This document shows positions 43,363 to 52,319 of a stretch of DNA of 64,000 nucleotides, piece after piece. The DNA is from Pseudomonas fluorescens (lineage in GTDB: Bacteria > Pseudomonadota > Gammaproteobacteria > Pseudomonadales > Pseudomonadaceae). The DNA lies in contig NZ_CABVHK010000005.1 in assembly GCF_902497785.1 (NCBI RefSeq), positions 124,001-188,000 of the forward strand, read 5' to 3'. The notes under the pieces were generated by a model, which saw nothing but the letters and a program-made list of their open reading frames with translations, was not told the origin of the DNA and did no database searches. Numbering within the stretch: the first letter of the stretch is position 1; every line of letters starts with the position of its first letter. The translations under genes and the position numbers were made by a program.

Positions 43363-43977
43363 ATGCAACCGGTCATGAATCCGAAATACCCAGGGTTGTC
43401 GGTGCGGGTTGCCGACGACGGTTTCGCCGCTTATATCTGGGGCAGTGATTTCAGTTTTGAAGTCGCCGCCTACGGCGCCGCCGAAATCGGCAAGCCGGTG
43501 GAGCAGTGGCGGGTGACGCCGATCACGCCTTACCGCAAGTGCTATGGCATCGACCCTGAGGAATTCAGCAGTTTTCGCGATGCCGCCGACAGTGCGATTT
43601 TCATGGCTTATCTCGATGATGAGCCGGTGGGCCATCTGGTGATCAGCACCAACTGGAACGGCTTTGCCCACATCGATGAGTTGGCGGTGCATGCGCCGGC
43701 CCGGCGGCATGGCGTGGCCAAGGCACTGCTGGACGTGGCGCAGTTCTGGAGTCGCAAGAAAAAACTGCCGGGCATCATGCTCGAAACCCAGAACAACAAT
43801 CTGGGCGCTTGTCGCCTCTATGAGCGTTGCGGTTACGTGATTGGCGGTGTCGATCATCTGCGCTATCGCGGCATCGACCCGAACACGGCCGAAATTGCAC
43901 TGTTCTGGTACCGATTGTTCGATAACCCGCTGGAAGGCCTGATCAGCTCGCCAGCATCGCCGCGGCTTGTTCCGTGA
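43363..43977 (+). CDS. GNAT family N-acetyltransferase
   Basis: A 204-residue acetyl-CoA-dependent acetyltransferase. The conserved core at about 105-165 reads IDELAVHAPARRHGVAKALLDVAQFW, with the acetyl-CoA loop R-R-x-G-V-A, and LGACRLYERCGYVIGGVDH near the end. Start is ATG at 43363 or 43375; the first is used, with GAGG upstream. Only 14 bases after ldcA, so probably cotranscribed. Acetylating cadaverine would make biochemical sense but is speculation. Its last 35 bases overlap the convergent LysR gene. Confidence 0.87.
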   Translation: MQPVMNPKYPGLSVRVADDGFAAYIWGSDFSFEVAAYGAAEIGKPVEQWRVTPITPYRKCYGIDPEEFSSFRDAADSAIFMAYLDDEPVGHLVISTNWNGFAHIDELAVHAPARRHGVAKALLDVAQFWSRKKKLPGIMLETQNNNLGACRLYERCGYVIGGVDHLRYRGIDPNTAEIALFWYRLFDNPLEGLISSPASPRLVP

Positions 43978-44836
43978 CGATTTCCAGCAAGGCCTGAACC
44001 GCCGGCGAAGACTCAGCGCTTTTCAGGGTCAGCGCGTAGACACTGATGAGCACGGCGGGCGCCAGCGGGCAGGCATCCAGCCCGGCGGATCGGGCGCCGA
44101 GGGCGGTAAACGGATCGACAATGGCCAGGCCTTCGCCGGCCTCGACCATGCTGCGCATCATCTGGTGCGTCTGTACCCGGGTGTGAATGACCGGGGCCGG
44201 GCGCAAGGCGTGCAATTTGGTATCGAGCGCCGGGTTCAATGGATCATGACCTTCAAGGCCGACCATCGACTGCCCGGCCAGATCCTGCAGCGAAATGTAT
44301 TTTTGCTTCGGTTGCAGCCAGCCATGGGGCGCCAGCAGCTGGAGTTTGCCCTGCGCGATGACCTGGCAATCTATATCGGCATGATCGGGATCGTGCAGGC
44401 TCAAACCGAGATCGCTTTCGCGCAACAACAGGCTGCGGACGATGTCACGAGTGGGGTGGCTTAAGAGGCTGCAAGGGACGTCGGGCAGGCGTCGGCGCAA
44501 CGCGGCGATGCTCTGCGGCAACAACTGTTGCGCCAGAGGCGGCGTACCCATGATTCGAAGGGGTGGGGCCTGATAGTGCTTCAAACTGCTGGCCAATCGC
44601 TGGACCGGCTCGAGCGCCGCGTAGACATGGGCGATTTCGACCTGTAATTCCCGCGCCTCGCGCGTGGCCTGCAAGCGCCCGCGCACGCTGGAAAACAGCA
44701 TGAAACCCAACTGACTCTCGGCGTCGCGCAGAATGCTTTCGACCTCGGCCACTGGCAGCTGCAGCCATTCGGCGGCGGTGCCCAGGTGACCGGTCTGCAA
44801 GAGCGCCTGGATCACTTCGATATGACGTAAACGCAT
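43943..44836 (-). CDS. LysR family transcriptional regulator
   Basis: A 297-residue one-component regulator. An N-terminal winged helix (MRLRHIEVIQALLQTGHLGTAAEWLQLPVAEVESILRDAESQLGFMLF) is followed by a periplasmic-binding-like effector domain (LRIMGTPPLAQQLLPQSIAAL, VEAGEGLAIVDPFTA). The C-terminal part is similar to regulators of amino acid and opine use. The helix-turn-helix is somewhat divergent (PVAEVESIL where PS-x-VSR-I is usual). Its 3' end overlaps the GNAT gene by 35 bases. Confidence 0.85.
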   Translation of the reverse strand: MRLRHIEVIQALLQTGHLGTAAEWLQLPVAEVESILRDAESQLGFMLFSSVRGRLQATREARELQVEIAHVYAALEPVQRLASSLKHYQAPPLRIMGTPPLAQQLLPQSIAALRRRLPDVPCSLLSHPTRDIVRSLLLRESDLGLSLHDPDHADIDCQVIAQGKLQLLAPHGWLQPKQKYISLQDLAGQSMVGLEGHDPLNPALDTKLHALRPAPVIHTRVQTHQMMRSMVEAGEGLAIVDPFTALGARSAGLDACPLAPAVLISVYALTLKSAESSPAVQALLEIVTEQAAAMLAS

Positions 44837-44924
44837 GCGTGAAGTCCATGTTCAGCAGGAGGGGGAGTCAGTGGCTGAATCCTAACCCAAGTCCGCGCAT
44901 ATGACTTCTGCTCATAACGCGAGG

Positions 44925-45182
44925 TTATGAGGCGACGTTGGTTTCCGGCAGGCTGCCGACGTAGGTGTCGGGTTCACGCACAATGGTCACATCCGATTGC
45001 ACCAGCAAAAACTGGTTGTCATCGAGCTTGCGCACGCGGTCGCCAATGGCCAGCTTGTAAGTGGTGACAGGTGTGGCGCCAGGGCCATCTGCCGACGGGG
45101 TGGATTCCTGGAACTCATGCACCGAATAGACACGGCCTTCCGCGTCTCTTGCATGGAACTGACCGACGAGTACTGCTGCCAT
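44925..45182 (-). CDS. Small conserved hypothetical protein
   Basis: An 85-residue protein, not assigned to a family. The sequence suggests a small all-beta fold: VGQFHARDAEGRVYSVHEFQ, TTYKLAIGDRVRKLDDNQFLLVQSDVTIVRE. No cysteines, no signal peptide, no membrane segment. AGAGG lies before ATG at 45182. It is divergent from the FMN reductase gene with 176 bases between them. Coding character and the ribosome site support it as real; function unknown. Confidence 0.7.
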   Translation of the reverse strand: MAAVLVGQFHARDAEGRVYSVHEFQESTPSADGPGATPVTTYKLAIGDRVRKLDDNQFLLVQSDVTIVREPDTYVGSLPETNVAS

Positions 45183-45358
45183 CTGCTTAGAACCTCTGGA
45201 GATAAATCACTCAATTTGCGGTTCTGTAGACCGTTGTTGGGCGAGGTAAGTTTTCCTACAGGAAAAAAATAGTCAGGGGCATCGATTTAGGTCGCCCGGC
45301 TGATTGAATCGTCATCTATAACTACTAGCTCTTTCCATCGCACAGTCGAGAATCTTCC

Positions 45359-45919
45359 ATGAGCAACGTCTACACGATCGCCGTTCTGGTCGGCAGCTTG
45401 AGAAAGGAATCGATCAACCGCAAGGTGGCCTTGGCCCTGGCCGATCTCGCGCCTGCGAATCTCAAGCTCAACATCGTCGAAATTGGCGATCTGCCGCTGT
45501 ACAACGAAGACATCGATGGTGCTTCACCGCCGGCAGCCTACAGCACTTTCAGACAACAGGTGAGCTCATCCGACGCGTTGCTGTTCGTCACTCCGGAATA
45601 CAACCGCTCGGTGCCCGCGCCACTGAAAAATGCAATCGACGTCGGCTCTCGTCCTTATGGCAAAAGCGCCTGGAGCGGCAAGCCAGGTGCGGTGATCAGC
45701 GTTTCACCCGGTGCGATTGGCGGGTTTGGTGCCAATCATCATTTGCGCCAGTCCATGGTGTTTCTGGATGTGCCTTGCATGCAGCAGCCAGAAGCCTATC
45801 TGAGTGGTGCCGGTACCGCGTTCGATGAGGCGGGCAAACTGTCCGAGTCGGTAAAGCCGTTCCTGCAAAAATTCATCAACGCTTATGGGCAGTGGGTCGA
45901 GCAGCACAAAAAAGTCTGA
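45359..45919 (+). CDS. NADPH-dependent FMN reductase (ChrR/YieF-like)
   Basis: A 186-residue flavodoxin-like oxidoreductase. The FMN phosphate loop is VLVGSLRKESINRK, and LLFVTPEYNRSVPAPLKNAIDVGSRP is the family signature around the isoalloxazine. KPGAVISVSPGAIGGFGANHHLR is the third conserved block. Relatives reduce quinones, chromate or azo dyes and protect from oxidative stress. The next gene is an ArsB-type carrier; the arsenic-linked relative ArsH has a longer N-terminal extension that is missing here, so a role in arsenic handling is not established. Confidence 0.9.
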   Translation: MSNVYTIAVLVGSLRKESINRKVALALADLAPANLKLNIVEIGDLPLYNEDIDGASPPAAYSTFRQQVSSSDALLFVTPEYNRSVPAPLKNAIDVGSRPYGKSAWSGKPGAVISVSPGAIGGFGANHHLRQSMVFLDVPCMQQPEAYLSGAGTAFDEAGKLSESVKPFLQKFINAYGQWVEQHKKV

Positions 45920-45998
45920 AGATTGCATTGAGGGCGGCGCTACACCGGCGTGGTGAATTGGGTTATTTTGGCCGCCCTTATATGAAGGCTGCCTCTGC

Positions 45999-47282
45999 AT
46001 GCTTACCGCGTCGCTGATTTTCCTGTTGACCATTACGCTGGTGATCTGGCAACCCAAAGGCCTCGGTGTCGGTTGGAGCGCGGTGTTCGGCGCCGTGCTC
46101 GCGCTGATATTCGGCGTGGCGCACCTCAGTGACATTGCGCTGGTGTGGCAGATCATCTGGAACGCCACCGGGACTTTTGTCGCGCTGATCATCATCAGTC
46201 TGCTGCTCGATGAAGCGGGATTCTTTGCCTGGGCAGCGCTGCACGTTGCGCGGTGGGGCCGGGGCAGTGGGCGCAAGTTATTTGCGTACATGGTGCTGCT
46301 CGGCGCACTGGTCTCGGCGTTATTCGCCAATGACGGCGCGGCGTTGATCCTCACGCCGATCGTGATTTCCATGCTGCTGGCGCTGCGCTTTTCCCCGGCC
46401 GCCACCCTGGCCTTCGTGATGGGCGCCGGTTTTATCGCCGACACCGCGAGCCTGCCGCTGGTGGTGTCGAACCTGGTGAACATCGTTTCCGCCGACTTCT
46501 TCGACATCGGCTTCAACCGCTATGCGGCGGTGATGATCCCGGTGAACCTGGTCAGTGTCGCGGCGACGTTGGCGGTATTGATGTGGTACTTCCGTCGCGA
46601 TATCCCGAACAATTACGACCCTGAACAGCTGGAAGATCCGGCCAGCGCCATCCACGACAAGGCGACTTTTTTCGCCGGCTGGGCGGTGTTGCTGATCCTC
46701 TTGCTTGGCTGCTTCGCGCTTGAGCCGCTGGGGATTCCGATCAGTGCGATCTCGGCGGTGTGTGCGGCATTGCTACTGGCTATCGCGGCCCGGGGCCACA
46801 AGATTTCAACGCGCAAGGTGATGAAAGAGGCGCCTTGGCACATCGTGGTTTTCTCGCTGGGCATGTACCTGGTGGTGTACGGCCTGCGCAACGCCGGGCT
46901 CACCGATTATCTGGCCGGTTGGCTGGACGGTTTTGCCGGTTACGGCATCTGGGGCGCGGCCATGGGCACCGGGGTGCTGACGGCGCTGCTGTCGTCAATG
47001 ATGAACAACATGCCCACGGTGTTGGTGGGTTTGCTGTCGATCGATGCCAGCCAGGCGACGGGCGTGATCAAGGAGGCGATGATTTATGCCAACGTCATTG
47101 GCAGCGACCTGGGGCCGAAGATTACCCCGATTGGCAGTCTGGCGACGTTGTTGTGGTTGCATGTGCTGGAGCGCAAGAACATTCGGATCGGCTGGGGGTA
47201 TTACTTCAAGGTCGGGATTGTGTTGACGGTGCCGGTGTTGTTGGTGACGTTGGCGGCATTGGTAGTGCGGTTGTCCTTTTAA
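45999..47282 (+). CDS. arsB: ArsB/NhaD-type anion transporter (arsenite efflux family)
   Basis: A 427-residue inner-membrane carrier with about eleven or twelve hydrophobic segments. Family blocks include [67 protein letters not shown] and [23 protein letters not shown]; the last is diagnostic of ArsB. It should export arsenite and antimonite. No arsR or arsC gene lies within several kilobases, so this is an orphan. The upstream FMN reductase gene is 79 bases away. GAAGG precedes the start. Confidence 0.88.
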   Translation: MLTASLIFLLTITLVIWQPKGLGVGWSAVFGAVLALIFGVAHLSDIALVWQIIWNATGTFVALIIISLLLDEAGFFAWAALHVARWGRGSGRKLFAYMVLLGALVSALFANDGAALILTPIVISMLLALRFSPAATLAFVMGAGFIADTASLPLVVSNLVNIVSADFFDIGFNRYAAVMIPVNLVSVAATLAVLMWYFRRDIPNNYDPEQLEDPASAIHDKATFFAGWAVLLILLLGCFALEPLGIPISAISAVCAALLLAIAARGHKISTRKVMKEAPWHIVVFSLGMYLVVYGLRNAGLTDYLAGWLDGFAGYGIWGAAMGTGVLTALLSSMMNNMPTVLVGLLSIDASQATGVIKEAMIYANVIGSDLGPKITPIGSLATLLWLHVLERKNIRIGWGYYFKVGIVLTVPVLLVTLAALVVRLSF

Positions 47283-47296
47283 ACCGAGCTGGCCCT

Positions 47297-47369
47297 TTCG
47301 CGAGCAGGCTCGCTCCCACAGGGGGGGCGAACGCCGCTGGTCCAATGTGGGAGCGAGCCTGCTCGCGAA
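47297..47369. repeat. REPIN (GAGCGAGCCTGCTCGCGAA type)
   Basis: Inverted REP pair between the convergent arsB and DUF1853 genes. The arms are perfect over about 23 bases. No other terminator was seen in the gap. Confidence 0.9.
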
Positions 47370-47394
47370 GAGGCCGGACCAGACAGCAAAAATC

Positions 47395-48345
47395 TTACCC
47401 ACTGCCCGGCACATTCGGCCAAAGATCCGCCACCAGAAACAATCGCTCCGCTTCCTCCCAATCCCCCTCGGCATTCTCGATCAGCCTCACCAGCAACTGC
47501 GCCGGCGCCAGCGGTTCCAGCGCGCCGATCCAGGTGTCCAGCTGTTCCGCGCTCCAGGTCTGTTCCGCCGGATAATGCGCCGGCGCCAGCCAGGCGTGGC
47601 GGGGCAGGGGTTGCCAACGCCCGAACGGACGTTGCGCGACAAAATCCTGCCAATCCTTTTGATGCAACCAACTGCCACGCAAATGCTGCGGATGCGCGCC
47701 GCTCGGCGACTCGGCTTGCCCCGGCCACGGGTACAGCAGATAACCGCCCAGCCACAACTGCGCACTGAATTGCTGGATGTCCAGCGCGGCCAGCACTTCG
47801 CGGCTCTCGGGGCGTGCGGAGATCGGCAACTGATGCTCGCTCAGGTGCGCCAGTTTGCGGTCGAGCCGGTCGTGGCAACCGGGGCCGAGCCACTGCGCCG
47901 TGTCCTGCCCGTCGCCCTGCTGCGGACCGAGGTAAAGCTTGATCGCCAGTTCCAGATGATGCACACCGTCGCGATCGCGCAGCAGCATGTCCAGCTCGCC
48001 CAGCGTGTGCCCTTCGCGGCGGATCGGCAGATTGGCCGCAATCAGATCGATCCCCGGCGCGTGACGCACGGCGTATTGCCACAGGCGTTCATAGTACAAA
48101 CCCAGACGCCGGGTCCGCGCTTGGGCCAGCCAGTGCAGCAAATCATAACTGTCGCGATCCAGCTGTCGCAGCCACAGCTCCAGGCGTTCTGGAGCCTGTA
48201 CCCAATCGCTGCCGGCCAACGGATGACGCTGCGGCCACGGCGTGACGTCGAGCATCGGCGGCGCGAGGATGACCCAGGCCAGATCGCGCACTTCAGGGTG
48301 GCGCAACTGGTGGGGTAACTGCAGCAAATCGGGAAATAGGATCAT
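47395..48345 (-). CDS. DUF1853 family protein, possible PD-(D/E)XK fold
   Basis: A 316-residue conserved protein of unknown role. The opening [23 protein letters not shown] is the DUF1853 signature. Around residues 115-137, [26 protein letters not shown] has the E-x-D ... E-x-A-x-K arrangement of PD-(D/E)XK nuclease-like enzymes, which suggests a nuclease-related fold. It is divergent from nadK, as in P. aeruginosa. Codon use is like its neighbours. Confidence 0.82.
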   Translation of the reverse strand: MILFPDLLQLPHQLRHPEVRDLAWVILAPPMLDVTPWPQRHPLAGSDWVQAPERLELWLRQLDRDSYDLLHWLAQARTRRLGLYYERLWQYAVRHAPGIDLIAANLPIRREGHTLGELDMLLRDRDGVHHLELAIKLYLGPQQGDGQDTAQWLGPGCHDRLDRKLAHLSEHQLPISARPESREVLAALDIQQFSAQLWLGGYLLYPWPGQAESPSGAHPQHLRGSWLHQKDWQDFVAQRPFGRWQPLPRHAWLAPAHYPAEQTWSAEQLDTWIGALEPLAPAQLLVRLIENAEGDWEEAERLFLVADLWPNVPGSG

Positions 48346-48468
48346 CTTGCGAGCATAGCCCTAATCGTCAGTACGCCGTCGTGGCTGAAAGGATTTTGTC
48401 TATCCCGCGCTTTCGCCCATAATCGTGTCTTTCGCCGTCGCAGGCCGCCGCGTCCCTCTAGGAGCCCC

Positions 48469-49359
48469 ATGGAGCAATTTCGTAATATCGGCATCATCGG
48501 TCGCCTGGGCAGTTCACAGGTGCTGGATACCGTCCGCCGACTGAAACGGTTTCTGCTCGATCGTCACCTGCACGTGATCCTCGAAGACACCATCGCCGAA
48601 GTCCTGCCGGGTCATGGCCTGCAAACTTCGTCGCGCAAGATGCTCGGTGAAGTCTGTGACATGGTGATTGTGGTCGGCGGCGACGGCAGCCTGCTCGGTG
48701 CCGCGCGCGCCCTGGCCCGCCACAACATCCCAGTGCTCGGCATCAACCGCGGCAGCCTCGGCTTTCTGACCGATATTCGCCCCGACGAGCTGGAAGTCAA
48801 AGTCGCCGAAGTGCTCGACGGCCACTACCTGGTGGAGAATCGTTTCCTGCTGCAAGCCGAAGTTCGCCGTCACGCCGAAGCGATTGGCCAGGGCGACGCG
48901 CTCAACGATGTGGTGCTGCACCCCGGCAAATCGACGCGGATGATCGAGTTCGAACTGTACATCGACGGCCAGTTCGTCTGCAGCCAGAAGGCCGACGGCC
49001 TGATCGTCGCCACTCCGACCGGCTCGACCGCTTATGCGCTGTCCGCCGGCGGACCGATCATGCACCCCAAGCTTGACGCTATTGTGATTGTGCCGATGTA
49101 CCCCCATACCTTGTCGGGTAGACCCATTGTGGTCGATGGCAACAGTGAGCTGAAAATCGTCGTGTCCAAGGATATGCAGATTTACCCGCAAGTCTCGTGT
49201 GACGGGCAGAACCACTTCACCTGTGCGCCCGGCGACACCATCACTATCAGCAAAAAAGCGCAGAAGCTGCGGCTGATTCATCCGCTGGACCACAACTATT
49301 ATGAAGTCTGCCGGACCAAGCTCGGCTGGGGCAGCAAGTTGGGGGGTGGAGGCGACTGA
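48469..49359 (+). CDS. nadK: NAD kinase
   Basis: A 296-residue cytoplasmic kinase making NADP from NAD and ATP. The GGDGS catalytic motif is in MVIVVGGDGSLLGAAR. NRGSLGFLTDI, the LNDVVLHPG region and TPTGSTAYALSAGGPI are the other family blocks. TAGGAG gives a strong ribosome site. It is the first gene of a six-gene series on the plus strand. Its stop overlaps the next start by one base (TGATG), implying coupled translation with the phosphoesterase. Confidence 0.97.
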   Translation: MEQFRNIGIIGRLGSSQVLDTVRRLKRFLLDRHLHVILEDTIAEVLPGHGLQTSSRKMLGEVCDMVIVVGGDGSLLGAARALARHNIPVLGINRGSLGFLTDIRPDELEVKVAEVLDGHYLVENRFLLQAEVRRHAEAIGQGDALNDVVLHPGKSTRMIEFELYIDGQFVCSQKADGLIVATPTGSTAYALSAGGPIMHPKLDAIVIVPMYPHTLSGRPIVVDGNSELKIVVSKDMQIYPQVSCDGQNHFTCAPGDTITISKKAQKLRLIHPLDHNYYEVCRTKLGWGSKLGGGGD

Positions 49360-50330
49360 TGCTCGATCCCGCGCGTAGCTACGACCTGATCGGTGACGTG
49401 CACGGTTGCGCTCTGACCCTTGAGCACCTGCTCGACCGGCTCGGTTATCACAAACAAGGCGGCGTCTGGCGGCACCCGTCGCGCATGGCGGTGTTCGTCG
49501 GCGACATCATCGACCGCGGCCCGCGGATTCGTGAGGCGCTGCACATCGTCCACGATATGGTCGAGGCCCGGCAGGCGTTGTGCATCATGGGCAACCATGA
49601 ATTCAACGCGCTGGGCTGGAGCACCCCGGCGCCTCCCGGCAGCGGCAAGCAGTTCGTTCGCGAGCACACGCCGCGCCACGCGCGCCTGCTCGGTGAAACC
49701 CTGACCCAGTTCGAAGATCATCCGGGCGACTGGCACGACTTCCAGCAGTGGTTCTACGAATTGCCGCTGTTTGTCGACGCCGGACGTTTTCGCGTGGTGC
49801 ACGCCTGCTGGGATGCCGGGCTGATCGGTCCGCTGCGTGCGCTGTTTCCCGACGGCTGCGTCGATGAACATTTCCTCCAGGCCTCGGCCGTGCCGGGCAG
49901 TTTCGCCTGCACCGTGTTCGATCGCTTGCTGCGCGGCACCGACATGCGCTTGCCCGACGGCTTGACCATGACCAGTGGCGATGGCCTGACGCGCTCGTTC
50001 TTCCGCACCAAGTTCTGGGAAGACGACCCGCAAACCTACGGAGACATTGTGTTCCAGCCTGATGCCTTACCGGAGCCCGTGGCCCAGACGCCGCTGTCTT
50101 CCACCGAAAAAACCACCTTGCTGCGTTATGGCGTCGATGAGCCCTTGTTGTTCGTCGGCCATTACTGGCGCAGCGGCAAACCGGCGCCGATCCGCCCGAA
50201 CCTCGCCTGCCTCGATTACAGCGCCGTGCTCTACGGCAAACTGGTCGCCTACCGGCTGGACCAGGAAACCCGGCTCGATCCGCATAAATTCGTCTGGGTC
50301 GATGTCGAGCGGCCGGAGGTGCTGCGATGA
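49359..50330 (+). CDS. Calcineurin-like metallophosphoesterase
   Basis: A 323-residue phosphoesterase of the PPP/ApaH-like superfamily. The metal-site series is complete: DLIGDVHGC (GDxHG), VFVGDIIDRGP (GDxxDRGP), CIMGNHEFNA (GNHE), VVHACWD and FVGHYWRSG. The substrate is unknown; serine/threonine-phosphatase or dinucleotide-hydrolase activity is possible. Coupled to nadK by a one-base overlap and to the rhomboid gene by a four-base ATGA overlap. Directly following nadK hints at nucleotide metabolism, but nothing in the sequence proves it. Confidence 0.9.
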   Translation: MLDPARSYDLIGDVHGCALTLEHLLDRLGYHKQGGVWRHPSRMAVFVGDIIDRGPRIREALHIVHDMVEARQALCIMGNHEFNALGWSTPAPPGSGKQFVREHTPRHARLLGETLTQFEDHPGDWHDFQQWFYELPLFVDAGRFRVVHACWDAGLIGPLRALFPDGCVDEHFLQASAVPGSFACTVFDRLLRGTDMRLPDGLTMTSGDGLTRSFFRTKFWEDDPQTYGDIVFQPDALPEPVAQTPLSSTEKTTLLRYGVDEPLLFVGHYWRSGKPAPIRPNLACLDYSAVLYGKLVAYRLDQETRLDPHKFVWVDVERPEVLR

Positions 50331-51208
50331 GTACGGTGGCGGTATTGCGCTTGCCGCTGGCGGTGGATCTCAGCGGGTTCGTCAACTTGCTGCAACGCAT
50401 GCAGGTGCCTCACCGCGTCAGCGAAGAAGCCGGCGAACAGGTGCTCTGGGTGCCGGCCAATATCAGTGAAGACGTGCGCTCGCTGTACGAACGTTTCCCC
50501 GCCGGCGACCCTGAGCACCAGCTGGACATCCCCGTTGCGCAAACCACCTCGCGTCCCGGTTTCGCCGAACAGCTGCGCCACGCCAAGGCGACCGCGCTGG
50601 TGCTGCTGTTGAGCCTGATCGTCGGCGCGGTAACGCTGTTGGGCGAAAACCTCGACACGATGCGCTGGCTGACGTTCCTCGATTTTCGCGTCATCGGCGA
50701 GTACATCCATTTTGTGCCCCTGGCCGACAGCCTGGCAGCGGGGCAGTGGTGGCGTCTGGTGACGCCGATGCTGATTCACTTCGGCATCCTGCACCTGGCC
50801 ATGAACGGCATGTGGTATTGGGAGCTGGGGCGGCGCATCGAGTCGCGCCAGGGCAGCATCAACCTGATCGGCCTGACCCTGTTGTTCGCCCTGGTGTCCA
50901 ACTACGCGCAGTTTTATTTCAGCGGCGCGACCCTGTTTGGCGGGTTGTCCGGCGTGCTGTACGGCCTGCTCGGGCATTGCTGGATCTTCCAGTTGCTCTC
51001 GCCGAATCGCGCGTATCGCCTGCCGCGTGGCGTACTGGTGATGATGCTGGTGTGGCTGGTGCTGTGCCTGTCCGGGCTGGTCTCGATGATCGGCTTCGGT
51101 GAAATCGCCAATGCGGCACATGTCGGCGGGTTGCTCGTCGGATGCCTGACCGGTTTCTTGGGTGGTTTGTACAACCGCCGTAAACTGCCGTCCAAAACTG
51201 TTATGTGA
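50327..51208 (+). CDS. Rhomboid family intramembrane serine protease
   Basis: A 293-residue membrane protease. An N-terminal cytoplasmic domain (about 80 residues) precedes six or seven hydrophobic segments. The catalytic serine is in FGGLSGVLYGLLGH (GxSG) and the catalytic His in ANAAHVGGLLVG. FGILHLAMNGMWYWELGRRIE has the H-x3-N oxyanion motif of segment 2. The architecture is like GlpG. Substrates are unknown. It overlaps the phosphoesterase stop by four bases. Confidence 0.93.
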   Translation: MSTVAVLRLPLAVDLSGFVNLLQRMQVPHRVSEEAGEQVLWVPANISEDVRSLYERFPAGDPEHQLDIPVAQTTSRPGFAEQLRHAKATALVLLLSLIVGAVTLLGENLDTMRWLTFLDFRVIGEYIHFVPLADSLAAGQWWRLVTPMLIHFGILHLAMNGMWYWELGRRIESRQGSINLIGLTLLFALVSNYAQFYFSGATLFGGLSGVLYGLLGHCWIFQLLSPNRAYRLPRGVLVMMLVWLVLCLSGLVSMIGFGEIANAAHVGGLLVGCLTGFLGGLYNRRKLPSKTVM

Positions 51209-51221
51209 GCGCGGAGAATCA

Positions 51222-51482
51222 ATGTCCTCTTTCAACGAAATGATCAACAACATCACCCCGGAGATCTACCAGAGCCTGAAACTGGCGGTGGAAATCGGTA
51301 AATGGTCCGACGGTGGCAAACTCACCGCCGAGCAACGCGAGCTGTCGCTGCAAGCGATGATCGCCTGGGAGATTCAGAACCTGCCCGAAGACCAGCGCAC
51401 CGGTTACATGGGCGTTCAGGAATGTGGCTCCAAGTCGATTGAAGTGCCGAATATCCTGTTCAAGTCGGATGCCATCCATTGA
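51222..51482 (+). CDS. YeaC family protein (DUF1315)
   Basis: An 86-residue conserved cytoplasmic protein. MINNITPEIYQSLKLAVEIGKWSDGGKLTAEQRELSLQAMIAWE is the YeaC/DUF1315 signature, almost entirely helical, ending in a short strand (SIEVPNILFK). No function is established. GGAG lies before ATG at 51222; it begins 13 bases after the rhomboid stop and ends in a TTGA overlap with the next start. Confidence 0.9.
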   Translation: MSSFNEMINNITPEIYQSLKLAVEIGKWSDGGKLTAEQRELSLQAMIAWEIQNLPEDQRTGYMGVQECGSKSIEVPNILFKSDAIH

Positions 51483-52309
51483 TCGAGATTGGCCGCGGTG
51501 CAATCAGCAAAATGTCGGCGCGCCTTGACGGAGCCGACGTGCAGTATGCGTTTCGACTGGGCGACGCCGAGGTGCCGGTCAATCCGTTGATCGGCAGCAC
51601 GATCCGCCTGGAATACCTGGGAGCGATTTTCTGCTCGCATTGCGGGCGCAAGACCAAAACCAGTTTCAGCCAGGGCTACTGCTACCCGTGCATGACCAAA
51701 CTGGCGCAATGCGACCTGTGCATCATGAGCCCGGAGCGCTGCCATTACGACGCGGGCACGTGCCGCGAGCCGGAGTGGGGCGCGACGTTTTGCATGACCG
51801 ATCACGTCGTCTATCTGTCCAACTCGTCCGGGGTGAAAGTCGGGATTACCCGCGCCACCCAGCTGCCGACCCGCTGGATCGATCAGGGTGCCCGTCAGGC
51901 GTTGCCGATCATGCGTGTATCGACCCGCCAGCAATCTGGTTTCGTCGAAGACCTGTTCCGCAGTCAGGTGGCTGACAAGACCAACTGGCGTGCTTTACTC
52001 AAGGGCGAAGCCGTTTCGGTGGATTTGGCTGAAGTTCGCGACCGCTTGTTTGAAAGCTGTGCCGAGGGCCTGCAAACCTTGCAGGAACGATTTGGCCTGC
52101 AGGCGATCCAGACCATTGCCGATGTCGAACCGCTGGAGATTCGCTACCCGGTCGAGCAGTACCCGGCCAAAATCGTCAGCTTCAACCTGGACAAGAACCC
52201 GATTGCCGAAGGCACGCTGCTGGGGATCAAGGGCCAATACCTGATTTTCGACACCGGCGTGATCAATATTCGTAAATACACGGCTTATCAGCTCGCCGTG
52301 CATCAGTAA
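51479..52309 (+). CDS. DUF2797 protein with cysteine clusters and a GIY-YIG-like core
   Basis: A 276-residue conserved protein. The only in-frame start covering the conserved N-terminus (MIEIGRGAISKMSARL) is TTG at 51479, overlapping the YeaC stop; ATG at 51511 is the alternative and would drop eleven residues. Cysteine pairs FCSHCG, CYPC and CDLC plus TCREPEWG at about residues 50-100 look like zinc ribbons. Then HVVYLSNSSGVKVGITRATQLPTRW and GFVEDLF follow the order of a GIY-YIG nuclease core. Function is unknown. It lies ten bases before pepN. Confidence 0.82.
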   Translation: MIEIGRGAISKMSARLDGADVQYAFRLGDAEVPVNPLIGSTIRLEYLGAIFCSHCGRKTKTSFSQGYCYPCMTKLAQCDLCIMSPERCHYDAGTCREPEWGATFCMTDHVVYLSNSSGVKVGITRATQLPTRWIDQGARQALPIMRVSTRQQSGFVEDLFRSQVADKTNWRALLKGEAVSVDLAEVRDRLFESCAEGLQTLQERFGLQAIQTIADVEPLEIRYPVEQYPAKIVSFNLDKNPIAEGTLLGIKGQYLIFDTGVINIRKYTAYQLAVHQ

Positions 52310-52319
52310 GGACTCCAGC

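Noticed and set aside
45251..45264. TTTTCC-TACA-GGAAAA hairpin before the FMN reductase gene considered as a terminator
   Set aside because: The stem is AT-rich and short and is followed by A, not T, on the plus strand. On the minus strand the T-run precedes it, so neither direction fits.
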